From contig NZ_AKJM01000085.1 of NCBI RefSeq assembly GCF_000282335.1, forward strand, positions 78,836 through 142,835: a DNA stretch of 64,000 nt. Reading direction: 5' to 3'. Under the pieces are notes generated by a model. It was not told the DNA's origin, searched no databases, and saw nothing but the letters and a program-made list of their open reading frames with translations. Positions 32,414 through 42,491 of this stretch are shown here, in pieces. The position numbers and the translations under genes are program-made. Source of the stretch: Pseudomonas sp. GM48. Lineage in GTDB: Bacteria; Pseudomonadota; Gammaproteobacteria; Pseudomonadales; Pseudomonadaceae. Every line of letters starts with the position of its first letter. The stretch's first letter is position 1.

Positions 32414-35059
32414 ATGACTCTGGTTAATGACCTATTGGTGTGGTCTGCCGAACTTAAAGGTTGGCAAAGAGACGCCCTTAGGCGCCTATTCACCCAAGAT
32501 GCGTTGAGTGCCGATGACCTTGCCAGCCTAGTTGTCATGGTTAAAGAAGCTCATGGAAATGGCTCCGCTTCCCCTGAACCGCCGACCCCACTCGCCCAAG
32601 CTCACGTCGCTGGAGCTGGTAGTGGTGCGACTGTCCAACTTCTAGGGCTCTCCAACCTGTCCAACATCAATGGCTTCCCGGCCGGGCGTAGAGTCGACCT
32701 GCAGCCCAACGGTTTGACCGTCTTGTTTGGCGAAAATGGTGTCGGTAAGTCGGGTTACGCAAGGCTTCTCAAGAACACCTGTCGAGCTCGGCGCCGCGAC
32801 AATGTCCGCCCAAACGCGTTCGGTGTAGCGGGAGTACCTGCGGCGGATGTTTCATTTCTTGTCGACGGTAATCCTCAACAAGCCACATGGACTCAGGGTG
32901 AAGCGTCAAACTCAGACTTGAGCATGATCTCCGTGTATGACGCTGCTTGCGCTATGGACTACGTAGAAGAAGAAGGAACACCCGTCTTTTTACCGTACGG
33001 CTTGGGGCAAATGAATCGCCTAGTGGTCGCACAACGAGAGCTGCACCGTATCATCACCGCTGAGCGTGACGCAGTAGCCCTTAATGCTGGGCTGTTTGAC
33101 CCCATACGGGGTGAGACAGTGGTGGGTGATCTCATCAAAGGACTGGGCGTAGGGACTGACGTGGATGTCATGAAAACGCTGGGCACATTGAGCGAAGAAG
33201 ACGAAGTTCGTTTGCAGCAACTCACACAAGTCCTACAGGACATGAATCCGGAACCCAAGGCTCAAGCCTTGGACAGACAGTCTGAGCGGTTGGAGGTTGG
33301 CGCTCAGCACGCCGTATCGGCTTATGCGGTAGTGACTGATGATGCCTTTCAAACACTCAGGCGCCTTCATGTTGAAAACATAGCTGCCGAGGAGGCCTAC
33401 CAGGCTGCACAGAAGAACCTACGTGAGGTGGATGAAGCAACACTTCCTGGAACAGGTAATGGTCTTTGGAAGTTACTTTTTGAAGCTGCCGAACGCTTTT
33501 CTACTACGGATGCATACCCAGGTCACTCGTTTCCACACACAGAGGACGGAGCGAAATGCGTTTTATGCCAGACAGTTTTGGCCCCTGATGCACAGCAGCG
33601 CATGCGAGACTTTTCAACCTTTGTCAACGAACATGCAGCCGCAAATGCAACCGCAGCTGCGAACACACTTCGTGCAGCGTTAGCTGTGTTGAACAACGCA
33701 AACTTTACGCCGTTCGACGCGCCCTCATTGGCCGAATTGAAGGCAGTTGCACCGGATGAGCATGCTCATTTGGTAGCAGTTTGCGATGCTTGGCAGTTAC
33801 GCAGAACATGGCTGACAACAGCCGTCGAAACCAATGATTGGACTCCAGCGATTCCGGCCTTCCCTGACGGCGACCGACTGGAAATCTGGCTACGCTGGTT
33901 AATAGAAGCAAACAAAGTAGCTGCCCAAACACTGCGCCAAACGGATGATCCGGAGAATCGAGCGCGACTTCAGGAGGAGCTTAAGCAGCTCAAGGCTCGT
34001 CAGGCGTTCGCATTATTGCTGCCACAAGCGGAGCAATACGTTCGAGACAGCATCGTGCGGCAAAACCTCGATAAGTGCCTTTCCGCACTAAGCCCGACTG
34101 GTGTCTCTACAAAAATGACTAACCTCGCCAGGCAGTACGTCACTTCTGCTTTGGCCGAGGCCATGACTACCGAGTTGCAGCTTCTTGGCTACCGGCGTGA
34201 CGTTCAACCTGAACTCACTGGGCGAACGAGCGCGGGGACAACCAAGGTCACATTGAAAATCAAAGGCTCAAACCTTGACGCTCACCATGTGCTCTCAGAG
34301 GGTGAACAGCGAGCAATTGCATTGGCACTGTTCTTAGCCGAAATCCGCTCATTGCCTCATCACTCCGCTGTCATTTTTGACGACCCGTCCACATCGTTGG
34401 ATCATCGCTACCGCCGAAAAATGGCAGAACGACTCGCATCGCTGTCAATGGAGCGACAAGTCATTGTGCTTACCCATGACGCAGTATTTCTCACAGAGCT
34501 AAATACCGCTCAACGGAAAGCGGGAGTAGAGGCTAGCTACAAATCCGTTCGATGGGATAACGCGCCAGGCCAGATAGTCGAGGGTCTTACCTGGGAAACT
34601 ATGAACTGCAAAATGCGTTTGGAAGATATCGCTAAGGTTGCGCAAGAAATACAAGCGACTATTGGTACGTATATGAACGACGACAGCGCACAGGTTGTGA
34701 CGAGGGCATACGGCAAATTACGCGGCACCATTGAAAGGGCTGTCCGCGAAGAGTTCATGAACAACACAGTGCAGCCTTTCAGCGATGTCGTGTCTGTTGA
34801 GTCCTTTGGAGCAGTCATCGGACACACCCAAGCAGAGTGGGAAACACTAATCGATATTTACGACCGATCATGCGAGGCAATTGAAGCTCACGATACGCCC
34901 GCTGAGCGTCAACTACCCATCCCGCCCCCTGAACAACTACTACGTGATGTCCAGGTCGCTGTCGAGCTCATTGGCGATGCCGCGAAGAGAAGGAAGGTCT
35001 ACGAAAGGGCAAGATCAGATCGCAATGCTGCTCGAAAAAAACCGTTTCAGGCAGCCTGA
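32414..35059 (+). CDS. SMC/RloC-like AAA ATPase with a zinc-hook CXXC motif
   Basis: 881 residues from the ATG at 32414 (GGAG eight bases upstream). Walker A GENGVGKSGY is near residue 106, a hook-like motif KCVLCQ near 381, ABC signature LSEGEQRAIALALF near 626, and Walker B AVIFDDPSTSLDH near 653, followed by VIVLTHD. The regions between are helical, consistent with a coiled coil. RloC-type proteins have the same plan with a zinc hook and a C-terminal anticodon nuclease; I cannot see the RExxE...H nuclease triad here, so this is an RloC relative or a general AAA_13 ATPase. It is a single-gene unit. Confidence 0.78.
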   Translation: MTLVNDLLVWSAELKGWQRDALRRLFTQDALSADDLASLVVMVKEAHGNGSASPEPPTPLAQAHVAGAGSGATVQLLGLSNLSNINGFPAGRRVDLQPNGLTVLFGENGVGKSGYARLLKNTCRARRRDNVRPNAFGVAGVPAADVSFLVDGNPQQATWTQGEASNSDLSMISVYDAACAMDYVEEEGTPVFLPYGLGQMNRLVVAQRELHRIITAERDAVALNAGLFDPIRGETVVGDLIKGLGVGTDVDVMKTLGTLSEEDEVRLQQLTQVLQDMNPEPKAQALDRQSERLEVGAQHAVSAYAVVTDDAFQTLRRLHVENIAAEEAYQAAQKNLREVDEATLPGTGNGLWKLLFEAAERFSTTDAYPGHSFPHTEDGAKCVLCQTVLAPDAQQRMRDFSTFVNEHAAANATAAANTLRAALAVLNNANFTPFDAPSLAELKAVAPDEHAHLVAVCDAWQLRRTWLTTAVETNDWTPAIPAFPDGDRLEIWLRWLIEANKVAAQTLRQTDDPENRARLQEELKQLKARQAFALLLPQAEQYVRDSIVRQNLDKCLSALSPTGVSTKMTNLARQYVTSALAEAMTTELQLLGYRRDVQPELTGRTSAGTTKVTLKIKGSNLDAHHVLSEGEQRAIALALFLAEIRSLPHHSAVIFDDPSTSLDHRYRRKMAERLASLSMERQVIVLTHDAVFLTELNTAQRKAGVEASYKSVRWDNAPGQIVEGLTWETMNCKMRLEDIAKVAQEIQATIGTYMNDDSAQVVTRAYGKLRGTIERAVREEFMNNTVQPFSDVVSVESFGAVIGHTQAEWETLIDIYDRSCEAIEAHDTPAERQLPIPPPEQLLRDVQVAVELIGDAAKRRKVYERARSDRNAARKKPFQAA

Positions 35060-35143
35060 CTTGTCCAAATAACTCTGCATGCTGCTTAGGCGGGACGTCA
35101 TCGGCAGCACGCATCCTGTGAATTTACTCAAGGAGGAATCGCG

Positions 35144-35353
35144 ATGCCAAACTCAGATCTGCTCCCTTCCCTGCTATTCAAGATCAACGAAAACCAGCAA
35201 GCCCTTGAGGCGGCGATCATGGAACTGACGCTCTGGGTCGAGCAACGTGGATCGGGTGAGGTTGGAGGCAATGTGCGCGGTGCGCTGGACACGATCAGAA
35301 CAAATGAAGAGTTCATCAAGATGACGCTTGCGGTGCTCATGACACCTGAGTGA
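35144..35353 (+). CDS. Small helical protein, intact copy
   Basis: 69 residues (MPNSDLLPSLLFKINENQQA to TLAVLMTPE), with GGAGGAATCGC before the ATG. A broken copy lies at 31587-31786. The protein is helical and amphipathic with no known domain; small genes of this kind accompany mobile regions in Pseudomonas. Located 84 bases after the ATPase gene, so it could be its downstream partner. Confidence 0.65.
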   Translation: MPNSDLLPSLLFKINENQQALEAAIMELTLWVEQRGSGEVGGNVRGALDTIRTNEEFIKMTLAVLMTPE

Positions 35354-35418
35354 ACAAAAACTGTCGGGAGCGACTTTTTCAACAGAATCGGTCAAAAGCG
35401 GATACGCGGAATCAACGT

Positions 35419-37002
35419 TCAGACACAGGTTTGAATGCGTATTGGGCACACATCACAATGAAGAGCCTGCTTACGACGAAGCTGCTTATTGGCGTACATC
35501 GCGGCATCGGCACCAGCGAGCAGCTCCCCCAGAGGCTTCAGCTCCTTTGGCGAACAACGAACAGCGCCGATGCTTAAACCGACAGGATAACGGCAGCGAT
35601 CACTACCATTGAACTCATCGACCAGTGTTTGCACACGAGCAGAGAGAATATCCGCCGACTCCCTCACGTCGGCAGCCAGGACTACAAACTCGTCACCGCC
35701 GATCCTAGCGACAATGTCACTAGCTCTAAACGCTGCTTTAAGCACCTGAGCAGCAGCTATGATCGCCAAGTCGCCCGCCTCATGGCCGTGGACATCATTG
35801 AGTTTTTTCAGGCCGTCGAGATCAATAAAAAACAGCAGGCAGGATTGATCATTGCGGCGAGCTGAGCGCATTAGCTGGTCAGCCAAAAGAAAAAAACTAC
35901 GGCGATTGTGCAAACCAGTCAGTTCATCCGTCAGTGACAGTCGGCGCACATCATCTTCGACCTTTTGTCGCTGCGACATTTCGTCCATTAGTTTGTTGTT
36001 CACCCCTTCGAGTGCACTGGTTCGTTCGGCCACCCGCAACTCAAGGAATGCATTCAAAGCAGCCAGTTCCGCTTGGACATTCCCTCTCGCCTTATCGATC
36101 TGATGGAGACGCCTCGCAGTTCTCAGGATTACCGCAACGAGCGTGGCGATGCTCAGCGTCGCCATCAACGCTAAGCTGAACCGGTTGTCGTAGTAGACCA
36201 GCTTTTCTCCGACTAGCAGGGCACCTCCGATGCTGAGAATTACTACCGGGATGCTAGCCAGCAAGCTTCTCGCTACCTCGCCTCCCGCTGTATCACTTAT
36301 CAGCAACTCGACGAATCCCGAGCGCTCCTGGATAACCAGCAGTCCAGTATTGAACAGGATCAGCGCAATAGCCGTATGGATGGCCATCGAGCTATAGAGG
36401 CCCACCGAGTAGAGCGCACTGACGTTGAACAAATAACCAACAAGCGCCATCAAGCTTATAAATAGCGCTGATGACGCAAAAAATTGCGGCAGTAACGACC
36501 TGCCCTCAAGCAGCAAGCCAAAGCCAGAAAGTAGAAGGCACAGTGCCGTCGCGGGAGCCATTCGCCCCGGAAAAGCAACGGGTTCGCTTTGCTGAAGCTC
36601 GAAAGGAAGTAGCAAATCAATCGCTAGATCAACCGACAGGACATACTCAACGAGGGTTAACCCACCAACAAGTATCACCAAGACAGCGCCAAGCTGTCTT
36701 ATCAAGCTTCCGGTCTGAGACGTTCTAAACGTAGCGCACGACAGCCCCACTCCGAGGACAGTAAACATACTGGCGGTATTGGCCATCATCGCAGTCCAGC
36801 CAGGAAGCACAGTTCTTAGCATGGGCACATCAAGCAGCCAGCCCGTCAGCACACCTATACCGACTATCGTCACAGAGAAGGCGGCCAATCGGGTATAGGT
36901 TATTAAATGACGCAGCCTTTTTACCTGGCTGACTCCGAGCTCCGCCCTCATCGTCGTCTCCGTTAATGCGCCATTGAGCGCCATCATTATGATGACACTC
37001 AA
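35419..37002 (-). CDS. Membrane-bound GGDEF diguanylate cyclase
   Basis: 527 residues. Multiple membrane helices occupy the first ~290 residues (FSVTIVGIGVLTGWLL, LGAVLVILVGGLTLVEYVL, ATALCLLLSGFGLLLEG, among others). A short coiled coil follows (GVNNKLMDEMSQRQKVEDDV), then a GGDEF domain with SLTDELTGLHNRRSFFLLAD and the catalytic RIGGDEFVV. The RxxD inhibitory site is not evident. It makes cyclic di-GMP, presumably in response to an unidentified membrane signal. It is transcribed from the same strand as a second GGDEF gene, with 102 bases between them. Confidence 0.88.
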   Translation of the reverse strand: MSVIIMMALNGALTETTMRAELGVSQVKRLRHLITYTRLAAFSVTIVGIGVLTGWLLDVPMLRTVLPGWTAMMANTASMFTVLGVGLSCATFRTSQTGSLIRQLGAVLVILVGGLTLVEYVLSVDLAIDLLLPFELQQSEPVAFPGRMAPATALCLLLSGFGLLLEGRSLLPQFFASSALFISLMALVGYLFNVSALYSVGLYSSMAIHTAIALILFNTGLLVIQERSGFVELLISDTAGGEVARSLLASIPVVILSIGGALLVGEKLVYYDNRFSLALMATLSIATLVAVILRTARRLHQIDKARGNVQAELAALNAFLELRVAERTSALEGVNNKLMDEMSQRQKVEDDVRRLSLTDELTGLHNRRSFFLLADQLMRSARRNDQSCLLFFIDLDGLKKLNDVHGHEAGDLAIIAAAQVLKAAFRASDIVARIGGDEFVVLAADVRESADILSARVQTLVDEFNGSDRCRYPVGLSIGAVRCSPKELKPLGELLAGADAAMYANKQLRRKQALHCDVCPIRIQTCV

Positions 37003-37104
37003 TGAGTCCTGCCAATGAGATGTTGCCTATACACTGCGTCATGTACGTGCTGGCAATTATTTCGCTGCCCATCGGTGAGATGGGCGGTGAGCTTCACGGT
37101 GGTT

Positions 37105-38142
37105 TCAGTTCACTCGGTTGCGCCCGCTGCGCTTGGCTAGATAGAGCGCATCATCGGCCCGAGTCAGAAGGCTTTCCACATCGTCACCCGCTTTGGCGAG
37201 GGCGACACCAAAGGACGCAGTTACAGTGTCTAGCACTTCATCCGTGCCACGAACCTTGATCCGCAACGCCTGAATTTTTAGGCGTAGCTGCTCAGCAAAA
37301 GTATGAGCACTGGAGAGATCGAAACACTCTTGCAGGACTACACAGAACTCTTCACCACCATAGCGTGCCGCCAAGGCCTGAGGCGGGATTGAGTTCCGTA
37401 ACACCTGACCAACATGCTCAAGTACGCGGTCGCCCAAAGGATGGCCATACCGGTCATTGAATTGCTTGAAATGATCGATATCCAACATGACCAATGCCAC
37501 CCCACGAGGCGCGATGACCAATGCATGCTCCAGCAAGCGAGTGAAGGTTGCTCGGTTCAACACCTTCGTCAGACCATCCAAAGATGCAGCCAGTTGGGCT
37601 CGCTCGAGCTTGTCTCTCAGAGTCTTGATTTCATTTTGCGCTGAGTGCAGCTGGGAGAGAAAAAGCTCCTGCTGATCCTGCATGACCTGGGTGCTCTGTT
37701 GCAGCTCACTCAGAATAGCGGGCAACCTCTGGTCGACCGGCTCCGCGAGCATTTCCATGCAATGGCCAAGACTGGCTTGAAAGTTGGAACTGCCATTCAC
37801 ACTACGCGAGACATTACGCTCCATATCGTCAACCAGATCGATCGCTTGTTGTTGCCCTGCGCGCGCCTCCTCCAACTCGTCACGAATGATGTAGTCGCGA
37901 AAAAGCTTCGTAGCGGATTCGGGAGGGAAACAGTCGAAGTCTTTGACCACCCTGTCCAGATGGCGATTAAGCTCTGGCTCCTGACCTTTGCTGTAGGTGT
38001 ACCAGAGAGCATAGTGCACGGGATTTGGTGGAATGTTGTGACGCACCATCAGTGGTACGGCCTGCTTCAGCAGAGCCGCCGCCTCGCGGGAGTCCTCTGG
38101 ATACAGCGTTAGGGCAGTCGCACGCGTCTCTGATTGGTTCAT
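37105..38142 (-). CDS. Soluble GGDEF diguanylate cyclase
   Basis: 345 residues from the ATG at 38142 (MNQSETRATALTLYPEDSRE); a GTG at 38205 is possible. The C-terminal GGDEF domain has SLDGLTKVLNRATF, ALVMLDIDHFKQFNDRYGH and the active-site RYGGEEFCVVLQ. The N-terminal ~180 residues are helical and soluble, with RHNIPPNPVHYALWYTY, which resembles the leader segment of several Pseudomonas GGDEF proteins, and a coiled-coil linker (IKTLRDKLERAQ). No membrane segment. Synthesises cyclic di-GMP. Confidence 0.88.
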   Translation of the reverse strand: MNQSETRATALTLYPEDSREAAALLKQAVPLMVRHNIPPNPVHYALWYTYSKGQEPELNRHLDRVVKDFDCFPPESATKLFRDYIIRDELEEARAGQQQAIDLVDDMERNVSRSVNGSSNFQASLGHCMEMLAEPVDQRLPAILSELQQSTQVMQDQQELFLSQLHSAQNEIKTLRDKLERAQLAASLDGLTKVLNRATFTRLLEHALVIAPRGVALVMLDIDHFKQFNDRYGHPLGDRVLEHVGQVLRNSIPPQALAARYGGEEFCVVLQECFDLSSAHTFAEQLRLKIQALRIKVRGTDEVLDTVTASFGVALAKAGDDVESLLTRADDALYLAKRSGRNRVN

Positions 38143-38507
38143 AACGTCACTGTGGTTGGTTTTTATTGGCATATATGAAGTCGGGGGGAGCATATCCTTA
38201 CGCACACCAAGAGGCCATAAACAATGTATGCCTACTCCCTGTTGAACTAGCTATAGACCGAACATCACATTGCCGTTAAATGACCTGAACCTCCACATGA
38301 AGGATTTTAGTGATCAGATCTGAGTCGAAGAAGCGAGTACACCCGAAGGCTGGCTTGTCTGGATGGACACATGGTGCGTCAGCTTTCGAAGCTATGCAGA
38401 AGCCGAAGCCTTCGTGACAAGACTGGAAGGCCGTATAAACGCAGCCCACCCCTTGCCTATCAGCATCAATAGGCCTGTGGTGGAGCTGTCTTAAAGAGCC
38501 ATCTTCG

Positions 38508-39377
38508 CTACACCAGAAAACAGTCACCGTTTTGTAACTTTCCGGCAGTAATACTCTGGCTATTCAACGCCTGCTGTTTTTTCTGCCGCCACTTTAGGCG
38601 GCTTTTTTTGCCTGATGATTTGGGCAGCAGCTTCGCTAGGTCAACCAATTGGATCTCAGCCTTTTCGAGCGCTGTGGCTGCGCAGCTTTGCCAAGCCTTT
38701 TCCAACGGACGCAGGTCGGGTTCGATCAGTGCCTTTTGGCACCATTGATAGTGGTCATGCCAGGAACCTAAAGCCGATTGCAGTGCTTTGAGAGAGCTCG
38801 CCGCTTTACGCGAGAGAGATGAAAGCTTGGGAAAAGCTTCCGTGAGGTAGCGCGTCCGTTTGACCAGAATTCTCAACTCGTGCCGATCAAATTCAGCGTC
38901 ATCCACGGCAGCATGCAACCGGCCAATCTGCTTATTCAGCGCTTTTTCAATTTGAGGTTGGACGTGCTTTAAACCGCCTTTGACTTCAACGGAGCGAAAG
39001 GTGGAAGGCCATTCATCCAATTGAATGAACAGGTTCTTGAGGGCCGAACTTTTTAGAATTCTGGTGTAGTTCGACGCTAACCGAGTTTTTCTGAGTTGCG
39101 CCTGAACAGGGAAGCCTTTGTCCTCCAACTCCTGAATCATCACCTCCAGATCGCGAGCCGGCGTGGTCAGCCTTCCCACTTCAGCCGACGCATTGTTCAG
39201 CGCCACAACTTCGCTCATGGCGCGCATCGGTCGGAGCAAACTCCTGATACGCCTCACGGCAATCCTGAGGTCGTGCAAAGCTTCGCTATCAGTCCGTGCC
39301 TCCAACCGAGCGCGGGAGTGATACAGGGCAACCTGAAGCGCCAATATCTCAGCAACGAATTTATCTACAAATGACAT
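38508..39377 (-). CDS. CHAD-domain protein
   Basis: 289 residues. LHDLRIAVRRIRSLLRPMR and RHELRILVKRTRYLTEAFP are the two paired helices of the CHAD domain (conserved histidines and basic residues that bind polyphosphate). The C-terminus ends in a basic, Lys-rich tail (KSSGKKSRLKWRQKKQQALN). CHAD proteins associate with inorganic polyphosphate and phasins or thiamine triphosphatases; no partner is seen here. Start at 39377 supported by in-frame context. The function is inferred from the domain alone. Confidence 0.85.
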   Translation of the reverse strand: MSFVDKFVAEILALQVALYHSRARLEARTDSEALHDLRIAVRRIRSLLRPMRAMSEVVALNNASAEVGRLTTPARDLEVMIQELEDKGFPVQAQLRKTRLASNYTRILKSSALKNLFIQLDEWPSTFRSVEVKGGLKHVQPQIEKALNKQIGRLHAAVDDAEFDRHELRILVKRTRYLTEAFPKLSSLSRKAASSLKALQSALGSWHDHYQWCQKALIEPDLRPLEKAWQSCAATALEKAEIQLVDLAKLLPKSSGKKSRLKWRQKKQQALNSQSITAGKLQNGDCFLV

Positions 39378-39635
39378 TCGGTCATCTCATTGAAACAGGA
39401 TCGACACGAGCTTAGCAGAAGCCTCGATCATCGATATTGACCACCTAGAGCGTACTACGCGCCATCCACGATCACTCGAAAGAAAGATTTGCGAGATCAC
39501 TGACCAAGTACGCTCATGCGACTGGCTGCTTCACGCCATGATCCGTCGCAAATCACCGCCTACGTATCAGCGGAGATGCGCAGCAACGCCCTCGCTCCAC
39601 ATACGATCAAGTTGGTTACCGCGCCCATTGCTAGC
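39378..39635. other. Intergenic region without a recognisable gene
   Basis: Nothing supportable is seen between the CHAD gene start and the palindromic operator. The last ~15 bases (CCCATTGCTAGC) already belong to the conserved element shared with the gor and AhpD/OYE promoters. Confidence 0.5.
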
Positions 39636-39653
39636 CTACCAACTAGATGGTAT
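39636..39653. promoter_or_regulatory. Palindrome CTACCA-N6-TGGTAT, regulon site 1
   Basis: Nearly identical to the sites at 43382 and 61999, including the preceding ATTGC-AGC. The last base of the right arm differs. It lies upstream of a deleted AhpD/OYE remnant and 300 bases before the 2-hydroxycarboxylate transporter gene. It probably bound the TetR/NemR-like regulator. Confidence 0.75.
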
Positions 39654-39713
39654 GGTTTATTGAAATTTATAGCACCGTAAACCTACAGGGCACCGCGCCT
39701 AGGTCAGTACCCC

Positions 39714-39932
39714 ATGCAAATTTGGAAGCAAACTCGTAAAGACATCAGTGCCCGCCTGATACAGCTGAATGGCCTTTCCCCAGAGACCATGAAAGGTATG
39801 GCGTCACTAGGAGGCGCCGGCGGGCCGGTCTGACCGCAGAAGGCCTGCCAATCTCCAAGGAAGCCCGTGGCCATTTGTATATCCCGGGTATTTCACTGCG
39901 GAAAATGTTGAAGCTGACGCCAAGTCAGTGAT
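39714..39932 (+). pseudogene. Deletion remnant fusing AhpD-like and OYE gene fragments
   Basis: The first ~36 codons from the ATG at 39714 (WKQTRKDISARLIQLNGLS, then ETMKGMASLGGAG) match the start of the CMD gene at 62081. The sequence then jumps to a fragment matching the Old Yellow Enzyme gene at about 62612 (LTAEGLPISKEARGHLYI, PGI). An internal deletion of most of both genes explains it. The upstream palindrome and leader are kept. This is a fossil of the same operon that is intact at 62081-63577. Confidence 0.85.
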
Positions 39933-39952
39933 GCTGTATGAGGAATAGCGAC

Positions 39953-41296
39953 ATGAACAAGTCTTATGAGCAATCAATGAAAATCGATGCTCCCCGTGAC
40001 GGCTGGTTGAGTCAACTGCGCAGCTTGTGCGCTTACGAAATAGGTGTAATCCCACTCCCGATTTTTCTCGGCATAGCCGTGATCGTTTATCTCTCGGCAC
40101 ACTTAGGTTTTTTGCCTAATAACATGATTGGTGGTCTTGCCGTCATCATGACAATGGGCATGTTTTTCGGCCAACTGGGTTCGCGTCTTCCGATACTGAA
40201 GGAAATCGGAGGAGGAGCCATTCTGTGCTTGATGCTGCCATCGATTCTGGTGTTCTACGGCTTCTTCGGCCCGGCCACGATTGGCGCTACAAAAATGCTA
40301 ATGAAAGAAGCCAACTTTTTGTACTTCGTGATCGCCAGCCTGGTAGTCGGCAGCATTCTGGGGATGAGTCGGTTTATTTTGATTCAGGGCATGATGAGGA
40401 TGTTCATACCTCTCCTCGTCGGAACCCTGACTGCCGTGTCAAGCGGGCTCATTGTGGGAAAACTCGTCGGCTACAGTTTCTACCACACCTTCTTCTTTAT
40501 CATTGTTCCAATTATTGGCGGGGGCATTGGTGAGGGAATCCTGCCTTTATCGCTTGCTTACTCAGCTATTCTCGGCGGTACGCCGGAAATCTACGTTGCT
40601 CAATTGGTGCCTGCCGCTGTAGTCGGCAACATCGCGGCGATTATCTGTGCCGGCTACCTGGCCAGGCTGGCGCTAAAACGCCCGCATCTCAATGGCGAGG
40701 GTTCATTGATCCGTGCCAAAGACGAGAATGATAAATTCCAAGTTAGGGAAGATAACGGCTCGACTATCGATTTCAGAGTGATGGGTGCAGGCGTTTTAGT
40801 CATCTGCGCATTCTTCGTCCTTGGCGGTCTGCTTGAGAAAGTCTTCGGTATTCCTGGCCCTGTCATGATGATCTTGGCCGCTGTACTTTTTAAGTACGTT
40901 CGCGTTCTGCCGGAAAAACTGGAAAAAGGTGCAAACGCTTTCTACAAGCTTATTTCTTCCGCCTTCATTTGGCCGGTGATGATTGGTTTGGGGATGCTGT
41001 ATGTCCCTCTCGATAGCGTCGTAAAAGTCTTTTCTATCGGTTATGTCCTAGTCTGCGTATCCGTCGTTGCCTCAATGGCCGTCGCAGGTTTTGTTATGGG
41101 CAACCTGATGAAAATGTACCCCATCGAATCAGCCATCGTGACCTGCTGCCACAGCGGCCTTGGCGGTACCGGGGATGTTGCGATCCTCTCAGCCTCCAAT
41201 CGTATGTCGCTAATGCCGTTCGCTCAGATATCTACCCGCCTCGGGGGCGCTTCGACGGTGATCATTGCTAGTATTCTTTTAGGTATTTTTGCTTGA
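39953..41296 (+). CDS. 2-hydroxycarboxylate transporter (CitS/2HCT family)
   Basis: 447 residues from the ATG at 39953 (AGGAATAGCGAC upstream). About eleven to twelve membrane helices. GGGIGEGILPLSLAYS and the second half SGLGGTGDVAILSASNRM are the GGxxG re-entrant loop motifs of the 2HCT family, which import citrate, malate or lactate with Na+ or H+. A single gene next to the regulon remnant, so it may use the palindromic operator as its promoter control. Substrate specificity cannot be read from the sequence. Confidence 0.87.
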   Translation: MNKSYEQSMKIDAPRDGWLSQLRSLCAYEIGVIPLPIFLGIAVIVYLSAHLGFLPNNMIGGLAVIMTMGMFFGQLGSRLPILKEIGGGAILCLMLPSILVFYGFFGPATIGATKMLMKEANFLYFVIASLVVGSILGMSRFILIQGMMRMFIPLLVGTLTAVSSGLIVGKLVGYSFYHTFFFIIVPIIGGGIGEGILPLSLAYSAILGGTPEIYVAQLVPAAVVGNIAAIICAGYLARLALKRPHLNGEGSLIRAKDENDKFQVREDNGSTIDFRVMGAGVLVICAFFVLGGLLEKVFGIPGPVMMILAAVLFKYVRVLPEKLEKGANAFYKLISSAFIWPVMIGLGMLYVPLDSVVKVFSIGYVLVCVSVVASMAVAGFVMGNLMKMYPIESAIVTCCHSGLGGTGDVAILSASNRMSLMPFAQISTRLGGASTVIIASILLGIFA

Positions 41297-41519
41297 TGCC
41301 GAGCGCAGAACACTCATCATCAACCGATAAACGCATTGGTTTTCACTTTCGAGTGAGCACCTTGTGAGGTCATTCGTCTGCTCTTGGTGCTGCATTGCTA
41401 GGTAGCGCTTTAAAGAAGCCCCTGAGCAGATTTGAACACAAGCATTTGGTTGGGGGCAAACCTGCCCGCCTACCGGTTCACACCAGGTCAAGTATCAGAA
41501 CCATTCAAGGAAATTCATC

Positions 41520-42272
41520 ATGAGCAAACAAAAGATAACGTTCCAAAACCCTCAGGGTATAAGTTTGTCTGGTCTACTTGAGCTGCCGGAGTCGCCCAGA
41601 GCCTATGCATTGTTCGCCCACTGCTTCACCTGCGGGAAAGATATTAAAGCTGCCGCTAGAATTGCTAAAGCGCTAGTCGACAATAATATCGCTGTGCTCC
41701 GATTTGATTTCACAGGCCTAGGCAGCAGTGATGGCGACTTCTCCAACAGCAATTTTTCCTCCAACGTTGCCGACCTGGTAGCGGCGGCGGAGTATCTGCG
41801 TGATACATATCAGGCTCCATCTATCTTGATTGGCCATAGTTTGGGTGGAGCCGCAGTCATAGCGGCGGCGAAACACATTCCAGAGGCAAAGGGTGTGGTG
41901 ACAATCGGCGCCCCTGCTGAAGCGACCCATGTCATGAAACAGTTCAAAGGTCACGTAGAAGCGATCAGAGACATTGGTGAATATAAAGTAATGCTGGCAG
42001 GAAGAGAGTTTACTATAAAAAAACAGTTCCTCGATGACATTGAAACCCATCAGCAGGATAAAAATATCGCGAATCTTCGACGCGCACTGCTTGTTTTTCA
42101 CTCGCCCACAGACAGCGTTGTATCAATAGAACAAGCCCAGAAGATTTACATGACAGCTAAACACCCAAAGAGCTTCATTTCGCTCGACTCGGCCGACCAC
42201 TTGCTTACCAACAACAATGACGCGGAGTATGTAGCATCATGTATTACCGCCTGGAGCTCTAGGTATATTTAA
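41520..42272 (+). CDS. Alpha/beta hydrolase of the OsmC-associated type
   Basis: 250 residues. The nucleophile elbow GHSLGGAAV (Ser near 109), [21 protein letters not shown] near the start and the terminal [11 protein letters not shown] give a serine hydrolase fold with a likely Asp-His pair. The same sequence forms the N-terminal half of hydrolase/OsmC fusion proteins, so it may work with peroxide or electrophile stress. No OsmC gene lies beside it. Start at 41520 is near AAGGAAATTCATC. Substrate unknown. Confidence 0.8.
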   Translation: MSKQKITFQNPQGISLSGLLELPESPRAYALFAHCFTCGKDIKAAARIAKALVDNNIAVLRFDFTGLGSSDGDFSNSNFSSNVADLVAAAEYLRDTYQAPSILIGHSLGGAAVIAAAKHIPEAKGVVTIGAPAEATHVMKQFKGHVEAIRDIGEYKVMLAGREFTIKKQFLDDIETHQQDKNIANLRRALLVFHSPTDSVVSIEQAQKIYMTAKHPKSFISLDSADHLLTNNNDAEYVASCITAWSSRYI

Positions 42273-42491
42273 CCCTAGTCTTTACTTAGCGTCAAAAATG
42301 CCATTACCAGGTCTACTCTCATTCGATATTGCTCAATATCGGCACTAAAAAGAGCCAGAGAATAAGAACATACGCAAGCGCATCGAGCACTTTGGTGGCC
42401 GAATTCATATAGCATCAGCATCTGGCCGGAGCGAGCTGAATATCATGATATTCATGAGTATTCCCCATAAGAAAATTTGACTTATCCAACA

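Noticed and set aside
38276..38527. A Cys-rich 83-residue protein after the CHAD gene
   Set aside because: It starts at a GTG inside the CHAD gene's end without a ribosome site and has no family match, so chance is more likely.
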